Source: Pseudodesulfovibrio thermohalotolerans (GTDB lineage Bacteria > Desulfobacterota > Desulfovibrionia > Desulfovibrionales > Desulfovibrionaceae). Taken from it: a DNA stretch of 64,000 bases. The notes below the pieces were generated by a model. The model did not search any database. It saw only the letters and a program-made list of their open reading frames with translations, and was not told the DNA's origin. Positions 6,892 through 14,766 of this stretch are shown here, piece after piece (the stretch's first letter is position 1; the number at the start of each line of letters is the position of its first letter). Position numbers and translations under genes: made by a program. The stretch lies in assembly GCF_021353295.2 (NCBI RefSeq), contig NZ_CP120635.1, positions 3,501,501-3,565,500 of the forward strand, written 5' to 3'.

Positions 6892-8385
6892 TTGTATTTT
6901 TCCAAAGAAAAGTTCGCCGACGTCAGCCGGGAAAGCGTCCTAACCCCGGCCATGACCGCCATCTGGGACGACCTGGGCGTCGGCGTGGCCGTGGTGAACG
7001 CCAACGGCATTTGTGAATATATGAACCCCATCCAACGGCGCGCCGACGGTTTTATCAGCATCCCGGTGGAGGGGCAGCACATCACCAAACTATATGTGCC
7101 CCACGAGCTGGACTGCATCCCGACCATCGAATGTCTGCGGAACAGCAGGCCCATCCTGAAAAAATGCTACTTCTACAAGACCACCAACAATTACCTCGCC
7201 AGCACGGTCTCTGATTTCTTCCCCCTCTACGATCGCGGAAAAAAAGACGGCGTCATCGCCTTCACCATCTGGACCGGCTCGGCTTCGCTGAGCGATCCCA
7301 AGCGGCGGCCGAAAAAAACCGTCAAACGCCCCTACTCCTATTACACGTTCGACAGCATCATCGGTCAGGACGACGGCCTGGCGGACGTGCTGACCGAAGC
7401 CCGTACAGCGGCCAAGGCGTCATCCCACGTCATGATCTGGGGCGAAAGCGGCACCGGCAAGGAGCTGTTCGCCCAGGCCATCCACTCCGGAAGCGACCGC
7501 CACGACCAGCCGTTCGTGGCCGAAAACTGCGCCGCCATTCCGGAAAACCTGCTGGAGGCGATCCTCTTCGGCACCTCCAAGGGCGCGTACACCGACGCCC
7601 CGGAAAAACCCGGCCTGTTCGAAGAGGCCAACGGCGGCACGCTGCTTCTGGACGAGTTGAACTCCATGCCGCTGGGGCTCCAGGCCAAGCTGTTGCGCGT
7701 GCTCCAGGAAAAACGGGTGCGCCGCCTCGGCTCCAGCAAGGAGATCCCGGTGGATGTGCGGGTCATCAGCATCCTGAACGAAACGCCCCTGGTCGCGGTC
7801 GGGAACGGCATCCTCCGCAGCGACCTGTATTACCGGCTCGCCGTGGTGGGCCTCGCCGTGCCGCCCCTGCGCGACAGAAAGACGGATATCCCCCTGCTGG
7901 TTCGCACGTTCATCGAACGCTCCAAGCAGGCGAGTGAAGGCTCGCTCATCGACGTGACCCCAGAAGTCCTCCGAATGTTTCAGGATTACGACTGGCCGGG
8001 GAACATCCGCGAGCTGCAACACGTCATCGAAGGCGGCCTCGCCCTGCTCGGCGACCGGGACGTCGTCGACTGCCAATCCCTGCCGCGCCACTTCCGCGAA
8101 GCGTGCGAGGCCACATGCGCCTCCGAATCCACGAACCCCATGGCGGAGACGCCGAGCCCTGGCGAGGACGTGGTGCCGGGACGGAACTATTTCGATTACC
8201 GGACGGTCAAACGGAACAGCGTCATCCCGCTCAAGCAGTGTATGCAGCGGTACGAGGCTGAATGCCTGTGCAACGTGTTGCGGGTCACGGGCGGCAATGT
8301 GGCCAAGGCCGCCCGGATTCTGGAGATCACCGCGGCCGGATTGCGCTACAAGATCAAGCAGCTCGGCATCGAGGACCGCTTCTAG
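6892..8385 (+). CDS. Sigma-54-dependent transcriptional activator (PAS, AAA+, Fis HTH)
   Basis: A 497-residue RocR/NtrC-type activator. It has an N-terminal PAS-like sensing region (residues ~15-130), the AAA+ domain with Walker A GESGTGKE and Walker B GGTLLLDELNS, and a Fis-type helix-turn-helix at the C-terminus. The loop that contacts sigma-54 reads GAYTDA instead of GAFTGA. The start is a TTG at 6892 because GGGGGAGG stands six bases before it; upstream in-frame codons have no ribosome binding site. It is divergent from the GRE and flanked by three -24/-12 promoters, its likely targets. The nearest subfamily in style (LFGTxxGAxT) includes regulators of amino-acid catabolism, which fits the nearby permease. 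Confidence 0.9.
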   Translation: MYFSKEKFADVSRESVLTPAMTAIWDDLGVGVAVVNANGICEYMNPIQRRADGFISIPVEGQHITKLYVPHELDCIPTIECLRNSRPILKKCYFYKTTNNYLASTVSDFFPLYDRGKKDGVIAFTIWTGSASLSDPKRRPKKTVKRPYSYYTFDSIIGQDDGLADVLTEARTAAKASSHVMIWGESGTGKELFAQAIHSGSDRHDQPFVAENCAAIPENLLEAILFGTSKGAYTDAPEKPGLFEEANGGTLLLDELNSMPLGLQAKLLRVLQEKRVRRLGSSKEIPVDVRVISILNETPLVAVGNGILRSDLYYRLAVVGLAVPPLRDRKTDIPLLVRTFIERSKQASEGSLIDVTPEVLRMFQDYDWPGNIRELQHVIEGGLALLGDRDVVDCQSLPRHFREACEATCASESTNPMAETPSPGEDVVPGRNYFDYRTVKRNSVIPLKQCMQRYEAECLCNVLRVTGGNVAKAARILEITAAGLRYKIKQLGIEDRF

Positions 8386-8400
8386 GACGCGGCCCGGCCA

Positions 8401-8434
8401 CTCGACCGGCAGACGGCATCGCGCGCCGGTCGAG
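8401..8434. terminator. Hairpin between convergent activator and TauE genes
   Basis: A perfect 10-bp stem CTCGACCGGC / GCCGGTCGAG (8401-8410 with 8425-8434). It lacks a clear T run, so its role as a bidirectional terminator is inferred from its position. Confidence 0.5.
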
Positions 8435-8439
8435 CCGGA

Positions 8440-9174
8440 TCAGAGCAGGGACCGCACCAGGCAGACGATGCCTGCAAGCGTGATGATGACCAGAAGCACC
8501 CGTCGGAACGTGTCCTGATTGACGTGCTTGGTGATGGGAAAGGCGCACAGGGTGCCCAGCATGGTCGCCGGAATCCCGTACATCGCGTATTCGAGGACGT
8601 CCGGGGTGTAGAGCCCCGCTCCGGCCTGCAAAACGCAGGTCATGGTGCCCCGGATCAGGAAGAACACGCCAAGGGTGCCGAGAAAGACCCTGGGGGACCA
8701 GCCCACGTAAAGCCCGTACGCGCCAACGGGCGGGCCGTCGAAGGATATGGCCGTGCCGAGCAGCCCCGCGCCGAATCCGGCCGCACTGCCCCGCGACCAC
8801 GATTCCCGGCGGACCTCGGTGACGCGGAAGGTTCGCTGCCAATACACATAATAGAGCAGCAGCGCGCCCACGGCCCCCTGCAGGATGGTCCCGGGAACGA
8901 ATTTGAGGATGAAGAGGCCGACAAAGGCCCCGGGCAGGGACCCGACGAGCATGGGCCAGAGCGCGGACACGCGGCAATGCCGGAAATGCGCTCCGGCGAT
9001 GCAGCCGTCCATGACCACGTTGAGGATGCAACTGAGCGGAATCAGCTCGTGCATGGGGATGAACATGGCCGCCGCCGGAACCGCGACCATGGCCCCGCCG
9101 ATGCCGCTTACGCCGGAGACGAAGCCGCCGACGAGCCACAGCCCGAATACAAGCAGATGGTTGGGATCGAACAT
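8440..9174 (-). CDS. TauE/SafE family sulfite/organosulfonate exporter-like permease
   Basis: A 244-residue membrane protein with about seven or eight hydrophobic helices and the family hallmark near the N-terminus (GGFVSGVSGIGGA). TauE/SafE proteins export anions such as sulfite, sulfoacetate or sulfolactate, or move thiosulfate; substrate cannot be read from sequence. It lies 20 bp downstream of the DUF4125 gene and is probably cotranscribed. If the GRE pathway releases sulfite or a sulfonate, this would be its exit route; that link rests only on proximity. The ribosome binding site is weak, suggesting coupling to the upstream gene. Confidence 0.85.
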   Translation of the reverse strand: MFDPNHLLVFGLWLVGGFVSGVSGIGGAMVAVPAAAMFIPMHELIPLSCILNVVMDGCIAGAHFRHCRVSALWPMLVGSLPGAFVGLFILKFVPGTILQGAVGALLLYYVYWQRTFRVTEVRRESWSRGSAAGFGAGLLGTAISFDGPPVGAYGLYVGWSPRVFLGTLGVFFLIRGTMTCVLQAGAGLYTPDVLEYAMYGIPATMLGTLCAFPITKHVNQDTFRRVLLVIITLAGIVCLVRSLL

Positions 9175-9194
9175 ATGGAGAAACCTGCGTGGAA

Positions 9195-9749
9195 TCAGTG
9201 GCGCGCGAGGTTGGCCTCGCATGCAGCCAGAGACTCGTGACCCAGCTTGCGCATCAGCAGCTCGTAGCGGTCCCGCACCAGATTGCGGTGCTCCCGCCGA
9301 GCGGCTTCGACGCACTCGCGATAGGCTTCCAGGGTGGCCGGGGAATAGGTCTGAAGCTCGGACCCGAGGTAGAGGCAGAAACCGGCGTGGCCGTCGGGAT
9401 GAATGCATCTCGGGAATTGGGCGGCCACTTCCTTGCGCCACTCGCCTTCCGCGATAACGATATCCCTGATGACCGGGGAATCGCTGAGGGGCGGAATCAA
9501 CCGCTCCATGAGCGCGTATTTCTCGGTCATGAAGTTGCGCCCCTGCTCGGCGGCGGCCTTCAGGTCAGCCAGATAGGATTCGAGAAAGGCGTCGGACAGA
9601 ACCCCATGGGAAATTTCCCGCATGAGGCGAAAGGATTCCGGGCGCTCCTGGCACTGCGATGTGCCGCCCCGGTTTTTGACCGCGAGAAACATTTCCAGTT
9701 CGCGTTCAATGATGCCGTTGATAAGTGTCTCACGGTATTGCTCGTTCAT
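9195..9749 (-). CDS. DUF4125 family protein
   Basis: A 184-residue soluble protein that I recognise as DUF4125, a family of unknown function in anaerobes. It begins with an MNEQYRETLI...EREL helix, has cysteines at GTSQC and CIHP, and a GFCLYLGSELQTYS segment. GGGAGG precedes two adjacent ATGs; 9749 has the better spacing. A -24/-12-like element lies about 95 bp upstream. It forms a unit with the TauE gene and lies between the activator and the permease, so it likely belongs to the GRE regulon, perhaps as an accessory or sensing protein. Confidence 0.75.
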   Translation of the reverse strand: MNEQYRETLINGIIERELEMFLAVKNRGGTSQCQERPESFRLMREISHGVLSDAFLESYLADLKAAAEQGRNFMTEKYALMERLIPPLSDSPVIRDIVIAEGEWRKEVAAQFPRCIHPDGHAGFCLYLGSELQTYSPATLEAYRECVEAARREHRNLVRDRYELLMRKLGHESLAACEANLARH

Positions 9750-9842
9750 CATTCCTCCCATTGTAATCGTTAGGAAAAAGGGCCGCAATCAGGCAAAACC
9801 CATGCCGTTTCCGCAAATGAAAAAAATAACGAGCAGGACAGT

Positions 9843-9857
9843 GCAAAGGCGATGCCG
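9843..9857 (-). promoter_or_regulatory. Candidate sigma-54 promoter of the DUF4125-tauE unit
   Basis: On the minus strand CGGCAT, five bases, TTGC. The invariant GG and GC are ten bases apart as required, but the -24 box deviates from TGGCAC at two positions. Strength of the call comes from the two better matches in the same neighbourhood. Confidence 0.5.
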
Positions 9858-10130
9858 ATTTTCCAGCTCGCCCGCACTAATGATAAACACTTGCATTTAT
9901 GCAATAACATCTTGGTTTCTAACACAAATCATATTTGGCACAAATCATCAGCCAACCTCCATTTCGCCTCGGGCCATTGAGGGGCGAGACAAGAGAATTT
10001 TGCAAAAAATAAAAATTTTTACAAAAAAAGATAAATTTTTACCCGTCAAAGACATCGGCACACAAGTAAATACTCTTTCGATCATAAGCTATTTTAATGA
10101 GTTAGTTAGATGGTGAAGAATTTCACGTAT
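9858..10130. promoter_or_regulatory. A+T-rich regulatory region with inverted and direct repeats
   Basis: No gene is visible. It holds a perfect inverted repeat TTGCAT-TT-ATGCAA (9891-9904), a direct repeat CACAAATCAT (9923-9932 and 9940-9949), and the palindrome TAAAAATTTTTA (10010-10021) followed by a related AAATTTTTAC. The last resembles the palindromes upstream of the GRE promoter. The region separates two divergent units and probably carries their activator sites. Confidence 0.45.
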
Positions 10131-10145
10131 TGGCACCCAATTTGC
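10131..10145 (+). promoter_or_regulatory. Sigma-54 (-24/-12) promoter of the permease
   Basis: TGGCAC-CCAAT-TTGC is an exact match to the -24/-12 consensus with correct spacing. Transcription would begin near 10157, leaving a leader of about 268 bases before the permease start. Confidence 0.85.
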
Positions 10146-10156
10146 TTTTCTTTGAA

Positions 10157-10424
10157 GCAACAACACGTGAGGTTGTTTTCAGGAGGTTCGGATTAGTGAT
10201 GCAGAGGTTTCGTTCGCCCTCTGTAGTTGCGGATAAAGCCGCGCTCGGCCTGATAGGTTTCAGGAAAAGCGCGGCCCGACAGGCACCGTGAGCTCACGAT
10301 ACGGAGCCATCGGCAGGGGCCTTGCGGGCAGACGCTACGAGGAAAAGCGCGCTGCCGGAAAGCGGGTCCGCCCCGAAACCGGGGCCAAGGCTGCCGAAAA
10401 CTCATTAAATTTGAGAGATGATCT
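10157..10424 (+). promoter_or_regulatory. Long structured 5' leader of the permease mRNA
   Basis: A G+C-rich leader with no open frame of note but many short hairpins: AACAAC/GTTGTT (about 10160-10180), CAGAGG/CCTCTG (about 10204-10225), GCGG/CCGC (about 10229-10242) and GCCCCG-AAAC-CGGGGC (10370-10385). An 11-base string GGAAAAGCGCG occurs twice (near 10262 and 10340), as in tandem aptamers. It does not match the conserved cores I know for glycine, cobalamin, SAM, SAH, guanidine-I or glutamine riboswitches. It could be a new cis-regulatory RNA; this is inference. Confidence 0.45.
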
Positions 10425-11930
10425 ATGTCACAAGAACAGTTGGAACTGAATAAATCCCTTTCCCCCGCCCAGGTTTGGGCACTGGCCCTCGGGTCTATCG
10501 TCGGTTGGGGATGTTTTGTACTGCCCGGAGACATGTTCCTGCCGCAGGCCGGCGTTCTCGGCACACTCATCGGCTTCACGGTTGGCGCCTTTCTCATCTG
10601 TTTCGTGGCTGTCTGCTACAGCTACATGATCAAATACGCCCCGGTCGCCGGCGGCGCTTTCGCATATGCCTACGTCGGGTTCGGCCCGTCGGCGGCCTTC
10701 ATCTGCGGCTGGGCGCTCGTGCTCGGCTACATCGCCATCATCGGCATTGACGTGGCCGCGCTGGCCCTGATTTTCCGATTCCTTTTCCCGGGAGTCTTCG
10801 AATTCGGCCCATTGTATTCGATCGCCGGATGGGACGTGTACACCGGCGAAGTCCTGCTCATGACCGCGGCCACACTGCTGTTCGGCTGGATGAACTACCG
10901 GGGAACCACCTTCGCGGGCAAATTCCAGGTCGTTCTCACCTTCCTGCTCGTCGTCGGCATCTGCTCCCTGTTCACGGGAGCCGCTTCCCTGGAAACCGCC
11001 CAACCCGCCAATCTGCTGCCGCTTTTCGCCGAGCACCGCTCCGCCTTCTCCTGCGTCCTCATCATCTTCGCCATCTCCCCCTTCCTGTTCGCGGGATTTG
11101 ACACCGTGCCGCAGGCCGCCGAGGAATTCACCTTCGAACCTTCCCGCGCCCGCAACCTCATGATTATCGCCATCCTGTGCGGCCTGGTGCTCTACGCCCT
11201 GGTGACGCTGGCCGTCGGCATCGCCATCCCGTATCCCGACATGCTGGCCAAGATGGACGCCATGCGCGCCGCGGGCGGAACCGCCTGGGCCACCGGCGAA
11301 GTCGCCTCCATGGCCTTCGGCAAGCTTGGCGCCGTGATCCTGGCCTGCGCCGTCATGGGCGCGGTCTGCACCGGCATCAACGGTTTCTACATCGCCACCT
11401 CCCGACTGCTGCTCAGCATGTCCCGAGGCCGCATCCTGCCCGCATGGTTCGGCGACATCCATCCCAAGTACCGTTCGCCCTACAAGGCCATCCTGTTCAC
11501 CATCGCCATCGTGCTGCTGACTCCCTTCGCGGGCCGTTCCGTCATCGTCTGGATCGTTGACATGAGCTCCGTCGGAACCGGCATCGGCTACCTGTTCTCC
11601 TGCCTCGCCGCGCGCCGCGTCATCCTCGGTAGCATGGGCATCGAGAACCGGGCGCTGAGCCTGTTCTGCTGCACCATGGGCACCATCGCTTCCGTACTGT
11701 GCATCGTGCTGCTCCTCATCCCCGGCTCCCCCGCCTACATCAGCGAAGCATCCCGCTGGTGCATGGTCTCCTGGGTCGGCATGGGCGTCTTCTTCTACTT
11801 CTCCAACAGGGGCGAGTGGGCGAAGCTGTCCGAATCCGACCTGCGCGAGAGCATCCTCGGCCGCAAGGACATCCCCGTCTTCTTCAAGAGCCGTTCCCCC
11901 GAAGTGGAGGTTCAGGCCCAGGCCGACTAA
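10425..11930 (+). CDS. APC family amino-acid permease
   Basis: A 501-residue inner-membrane transporter with about twelve hydrophobic helices. Helix 1 contains the glycine-rich unwound segment of APC transporters (GSIVGWGCFVLPG), where the amino and carboxyl groups of the substrate bind. The loop around FDTVPQAAEE is typical of APC amino-acid carriers. The substrate cannot be read from sequence. A consensus -24/-12 promoter and a long leader precede it; a GUAA-capped terminator follows. It is probably the uptake system for the GRE pathway, by location and shared promoter type. Confidence 0.9.
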   Translation: MSQEQLELNKSLSPAQVWALALGSIVGWGCFVLPGDMFLPQAGVLGTLIGFTVGAFLICFVAVCYSYMIKYAPVAGGAFAYAYVGFGPSAAFICGWALVLGYIAIIGIDVAALALIFRFLFPGVFEFGPLYSIAGWDVYTGEVLLMTAATLLFGWMNYRGTTFAGKFQVVLTFLLVVGICSLFTGAASLETAQPANLLPLFAEHRSAFSCVLIIFAISPFLFAGFDTVPQAAEEFTFEPSRARNLMIIAILCGLVLYALVTLAVGIAIPYPDMLAKMDAMRAAGGTAWATGEVASMAFGKLGAVILACAVMGAVCTGINGFYIATSRLLLSMSRGRILPAWFGDIHPKYRSPYKAILFTIAIVLLTPFAGRSVIVWIVDMSSVGTGIGYLFSCLAARRVILGSMGIENRALSLFCCTMGTIASVLCIVLLLIPGSPAYISEASRWCMVSWVGMGVFFYFSNRGEWAKLSESDLRESILGRKDIPVFFKSRSPEVEVQAQAD

Positions 11931-11973
11931 CCACTGTCTCCTCCTCGGCACCTCTCACCCCGCCAAACAACAC

Positions 11974-12003
11974 CGCCCCCGCCTGCGTAAGCAGACGGGG
12001 GCG
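11974..12003 (+). terminator. Rho-independent terminator of the permease gene
   Basis: An 8-bp outer stem (11974-11981 with 11996-12003) and an inner CTGC/GCAG stem capped by GTAA, followed by TCGTTATTT. Confidence 0.8.
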
Positions 12004-12159
12004 TCGTTATTTGTCCAGGCCGCCTCCTCCGGGAAACGGCGTCACAACATGCAAGGCGATCTCATCAAGGACGGCCGGAAAAAGAGCGGTCTCCGGCTCC
12101 CGCCCGGATGGACGGCATCCGAATGCGGGAAGATTCGCTCCGCCCTCGGGCGGCGGTCC

Positions 12160-12645
12160 CTACTCCATCCCTTCGTCCTCAAGCAGATCCCTGCCCGAGG
12201 CGGCGTTTCTGGCCAGATCGTCCACGCGCTCGTTGAACAGATGGCCCGCGTGGCCCTTGACCCAGTGAAAATTGACGTCGTGTTTTTCAATTAGCGGAAG
12301 CAGCTTCCGCCAGAGATCCTGGTTCTTGACCGGCTTTTTCGCGGCGGTTTTCCAGCCGTTGCGCTGCCAGTTCTTGAGCCAGCGTTGGGTGATGGCCTGC
12401 TGGACGTATTTGGAGTCTGTCCAGAGGTCCACGGTGCAGGCACGGGTGAGCACGGACAGCCCCTCGATGACGGCAAGCAGCTCCATGCGGTTGTTGGTGG
12501 TCCGCTTGAAACCCTGAGCAAGCTCCTTGTAGTTGTCGCCCTTTTCGCCCTTGTATTCGCCGTGGATGAGGACCGCGCCGTAGCCGCCGGGGCCGGGATT
12601 GCCCAGGCAGGAACCGTCCGTATACATGGTCACGCGATCACTCAC
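12160..12645 (-). CDS. rnhA: Ribonuclease HI
   Basis: Cleaves the RNA strand of RNA-DNA hybrids in the cytoplasm, using two divalent metals. The four acidic catalytic positions are visible in DGSCLGNPGPGG (Asp), NRMELLAV (Glu), TDSKYV (Asp) and NERVDDLA (Asp), together with the WVKGHAGH segment that carries the active-site histidine. About 161 residues, the normal length. A GTG at 12645 is preferred over the ATG at 12651, because AAGGAG is one base from that ATG but seven from the GTG. Either start overlaps the end of the upstream TPM-like gene, so the two are coupled. Confidence 0.93.
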   Translation of the reverse strand: MSDRVTMYTDGSCLGNPGPGGYGAVLIHGEYKGEKGDNYKELAQGFKRTTNNRMELLAVIEGLSVLTRACTVDLWTDSKYVQQAITQRWLKNWQRNGWKTAAKKPVKNQDLWRKLLPLIEKHDVNFHWVKGHAGHLFNERVDDLARNAASGRDLLEDEGME

Positions 12646-13150
12646 TGCCATTCTCCTTGTTCAATGAATCGAGTTTTTTGATTATTTCAACCAGCACTTC
12701 CTGAATGGCCATGGGCCATCCGCCGTCCTTGAAGGAAGGAAGCAGGAAGGTGGTCCTGAGAGACTCTGTGAATTCCTTGCCGAGAGCCTTGCGCACGATC
12801 GGGGGAAACCGCAGCTCGACCACGTCGATGGCGGGCGCGAGCCCGATGTACATGGTCTTGTCGTCCAGGTGCGGCACCACGAAATCACCGGCGTAGACCT
12901 GTATCCGGCACTCAAGCCCCCACTTGTCGCGCAGGGCTCCCGTGAAGGACACGATCATCTTCTTCTCGTCCTTGGTCAGGACGCCCGTTTCATCATAAAC
13001 GGCGCTGGCCTGATTGAGCACCTCCACCACGCGCTCATTGTTCTTCATGAACGCCCATATTACGGCGACGAAGACAAGAATCAGCGCAAGGGAGCGGACA
13101 AGCTTCTCCTTGGGCGTGGACCCGTGCACTCTGGGGATATTGATACGCAT
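12638..13150 (-). CDS. TPM-domain-like protein with an N-terminal membrane anchor
   Basis: A 170-residue protein with one hydrophobic helix (residues ~18-35) followed by a soluble domain beginning VYDETGVLTKDEKKMI, which resembles the opening of TPM (YgcG-type) domains. The domain would face the periplasm. The C-terminal region contains a GGWPMAIQEVLVEII helix. No function can be assigned. It is cotranscribed with rnhA, whose start lies inside its last codons, and follows the ABC permease gene by 49 bp. Confidence 0.6.
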   Translation of the reverse strand: MRINIPRVHGSTPKEKLVRSLALILVFVAVIWAFMKNNERVVEVLNQASAVYDETGVLTKDEKKMIVSFTGALRDKWGLECRIQVYAGDFVVPHLDDKTMYIGLAPAIDVVELRFPPIVRKALGKEFTESLRTTFLLPSFKDGGWPMAIQEVLVEIIKKLDSLNKENGSE

Positions 13151-13199
13151 GGCTGCTCTCTATCGTCTGGGCGGCATTGAGGCAAGCACGGAAGCCGGG

Positions 13200-14429
13200 C
13201 TACCCCTCGCCGCGAAGGGCCTGGATGGGATCAAGCGAAGCGGCCTGCCGGGCGGGCTTGAGGCCGAAGACCAGCCCCACGGCCTGCGATCCGGCCAGGG
13301 CCATGAAAAACGCCTTCCAGGAGAACTGAATGGTCAGGATGTCCAGCCGCGACAGGAATTGACCGAGCCCCAGCCCGAGGAACAGCCCGAGCACGCCGCC
13401 GAGCATGGTCAGGGCGCACGCCTCCACGAGGAATTGCAGCATGATCGCCGAATTGCGCGCGCCCATGGCCTTTTTCAGACCGATCTCCTCCGCCCGCTCC
13501 GAAACCGATATGGAAAAGAGATTGGCCAGGACGAAGCCGCCCACCAGCACGGCGATGCCTGCGGTCACGCCCAGGAAAATGGTCAGCCCGCCCTTGAAGA
13601 TGGCCAGGAACTTGAGCACCTCGTCGGCCGTCAGGATGGTGAAGTCATCGTCGTCCTCCGGCTTCAGGTGGTGCAGGTGCCGAAGCAGGGAACGCAGGTT
13701 CTCGGTGTGCGCGGCCATATAATCCGGCTCCGCGAACTTGACCCGCAACGCCCGGAAATACTTTCGGTCCAGATTGTACCGCTGAACCATGGTGGACAGG
13801 GGGATGATGATCCTGTTGTCCACATCGCCGCCTCCGCCCGAGGTCACGCCCCGGTAGGAAAGCTTGCCCACCACCTGGAACGGGATGCCCGAGACATACA
13901 TGACCCGCCCCACCGGCGACTCATCCCCGAACAGCTCCCGCGAAGGCGTCTCGCCGATCAGCGCCACCTTGGCGCCGATGCGCTCGTCCTCGGCCGAAAG
14001 GTCCCGTCCCTCGCTCAGCGGCCAGTTCCACGCCTGGGAGTAGTTCTCGTAGGTGCCCACGATGACCACGTCCTGACAGCTCCGGTTGCCCGCTTTCACC
14101 GTCTGGCTGCCCCGAGCCCGCATGGGCAGCACCTGATACGCGCCCGGCAGCGACGCCCGGATGCGCTCCGCGTCGTCCCGGCTCAAGGTCAGCGTGCGCA
14201 TACCGACCGCGCGCTTCTGGAAATTGCCGCCGAATACCAACGCCGCGTCCGGCCCGAACATGTCCACCATCTCCAACGCCTTGCGGTTCGCGCCGTCCAC
14301 CGCCGTCACGATCAAAGTCAGCGAGGCGATTCCGAATGCAACGCCCAAAATGACAAAGATGGACCGCAACTTGAAAGCCCAAACAGCTTCCAAGCCCATG
14401 CTCACCACTCTGGTCAAGGTCCGCATCAT
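13200..14429 (-). CDS. MacB/LolC-type ABC transporter permease
   Basis: A 409-residue permease with the four-helix MacB layout: an N-terminal helix in a GLEAVWAFKLRSIFVILGVAFG context, a large periplasmic MacB-PCD domain (~50-270), then three C-terminal FtsX-type helices ending near PARQAASLDPIQALRGEG. With the ATPase and HlyD-type subunit upstream it forms a tripartite export or lipoprotein-transfer system; the substrate is unknown. A ~316-bp fold-back repeat separates it from the ATPase gene. The only GGAGG near its start lies in that repeat's terminal sequence. Confidence 0.88.
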   Translation of the reverse strand: MMRTLTRVVSMGLEAVWAFKLRSIFVILGVAFGIASLTLIVTAVDGANRKALEMVDMFGPDAALVFGGNFQKRAVGMRTLTLSRDDAERIRASLPGAYQVLPMRARGSQTVKAGNRSCQDVVIVGTYENYSQAWNWPLSEGRDLSAEDERIGAKVALIGETPSRELFGDESPVGRVMYVSGIPFQVVGKLSYRGVTSGGGGDVDNRIIIPLSTMVQRYNLDRKYFRALRVKFAEPDYMAAHTENLRSLLRHLHHLKPEDDDDFTILTADEVLKFLAIFKGGLTIFLGVTAGIAVLVGGFVLANLFSISVSERAEEIGLKKAMGARNSAIMLQFLVEACALTMLGGVLGLFLGLGLGQFLSRLDILTIQFSWKAFFMALAGSQAVGLVFGLKPARQAASLDPIQALRGEG

Positions 14430-14438
14430 TTTTTTTGG

Positions 14439-14754
14439 TGCCTCCGGCGGCCGGGGGAAGGGGAAAGGGAAACCCTTTGAAAAGGGCTTTCCCTTTCCCC
14501 TTCCCCCGAACCCCCATCCCCTTTCCCTTCCAAAACTTTTTGGGCCGCTTCGCGGAGAGGAGATGATCCGAGTTTTTCGTTCCGATCTATACGTTGTTTA
14601 TCCGGGCCATTTCGTAAAGACGCGCCTTGCGTGTATCCTTCCAGCCATTGCGCCCCCCGCCGAAGGCGGCACAAAAAGTTTTGGAGGGTCCAGGGAACCT
14701 TTTTCAAAAGGTTCCCTCGCGGGGTCCGGGGCAGCGCCCCGGCCGCCGGAGGCA
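14439..14754. mobile_element. Fold-back repeat element, copy A (full length)
   Basis: Bounded by perfect 18-bp terminal inverted repeats, TGCCTCCGGCGGCCGGGG at 14439-14456 and its complement at 14737-14754. Inside are a ~20-bp G+A/C+T hairpin in the left arm, a CCAAAACTTTTTG / CAAAAAGTTTTGG pair enclosing a variable core (~14550-14680), and a 12-bp AGGGAACCTTTT hairpin in the right arm. No coding capacity. It fills the gap between the ATPase and permease genes. Confidence 0.8.
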
Positions 14755-14766
14755 TTTCTTTTCCAG

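Noticed and set aside
10157..10424. Known riboswitch classes in the permease leader (glycine, cobalamin, SAM, SAH, guanidine-I, glutamine)
   Set aside because: None of their conserved core strings could be found by eye.
10428..11951. A 507-codon open frame antisense to the permease
   Set aside because: Same cause: a Gly/Glu/Asp-rich product with no hydrophobic pattern or family, opposite a clear 12-helix permease.
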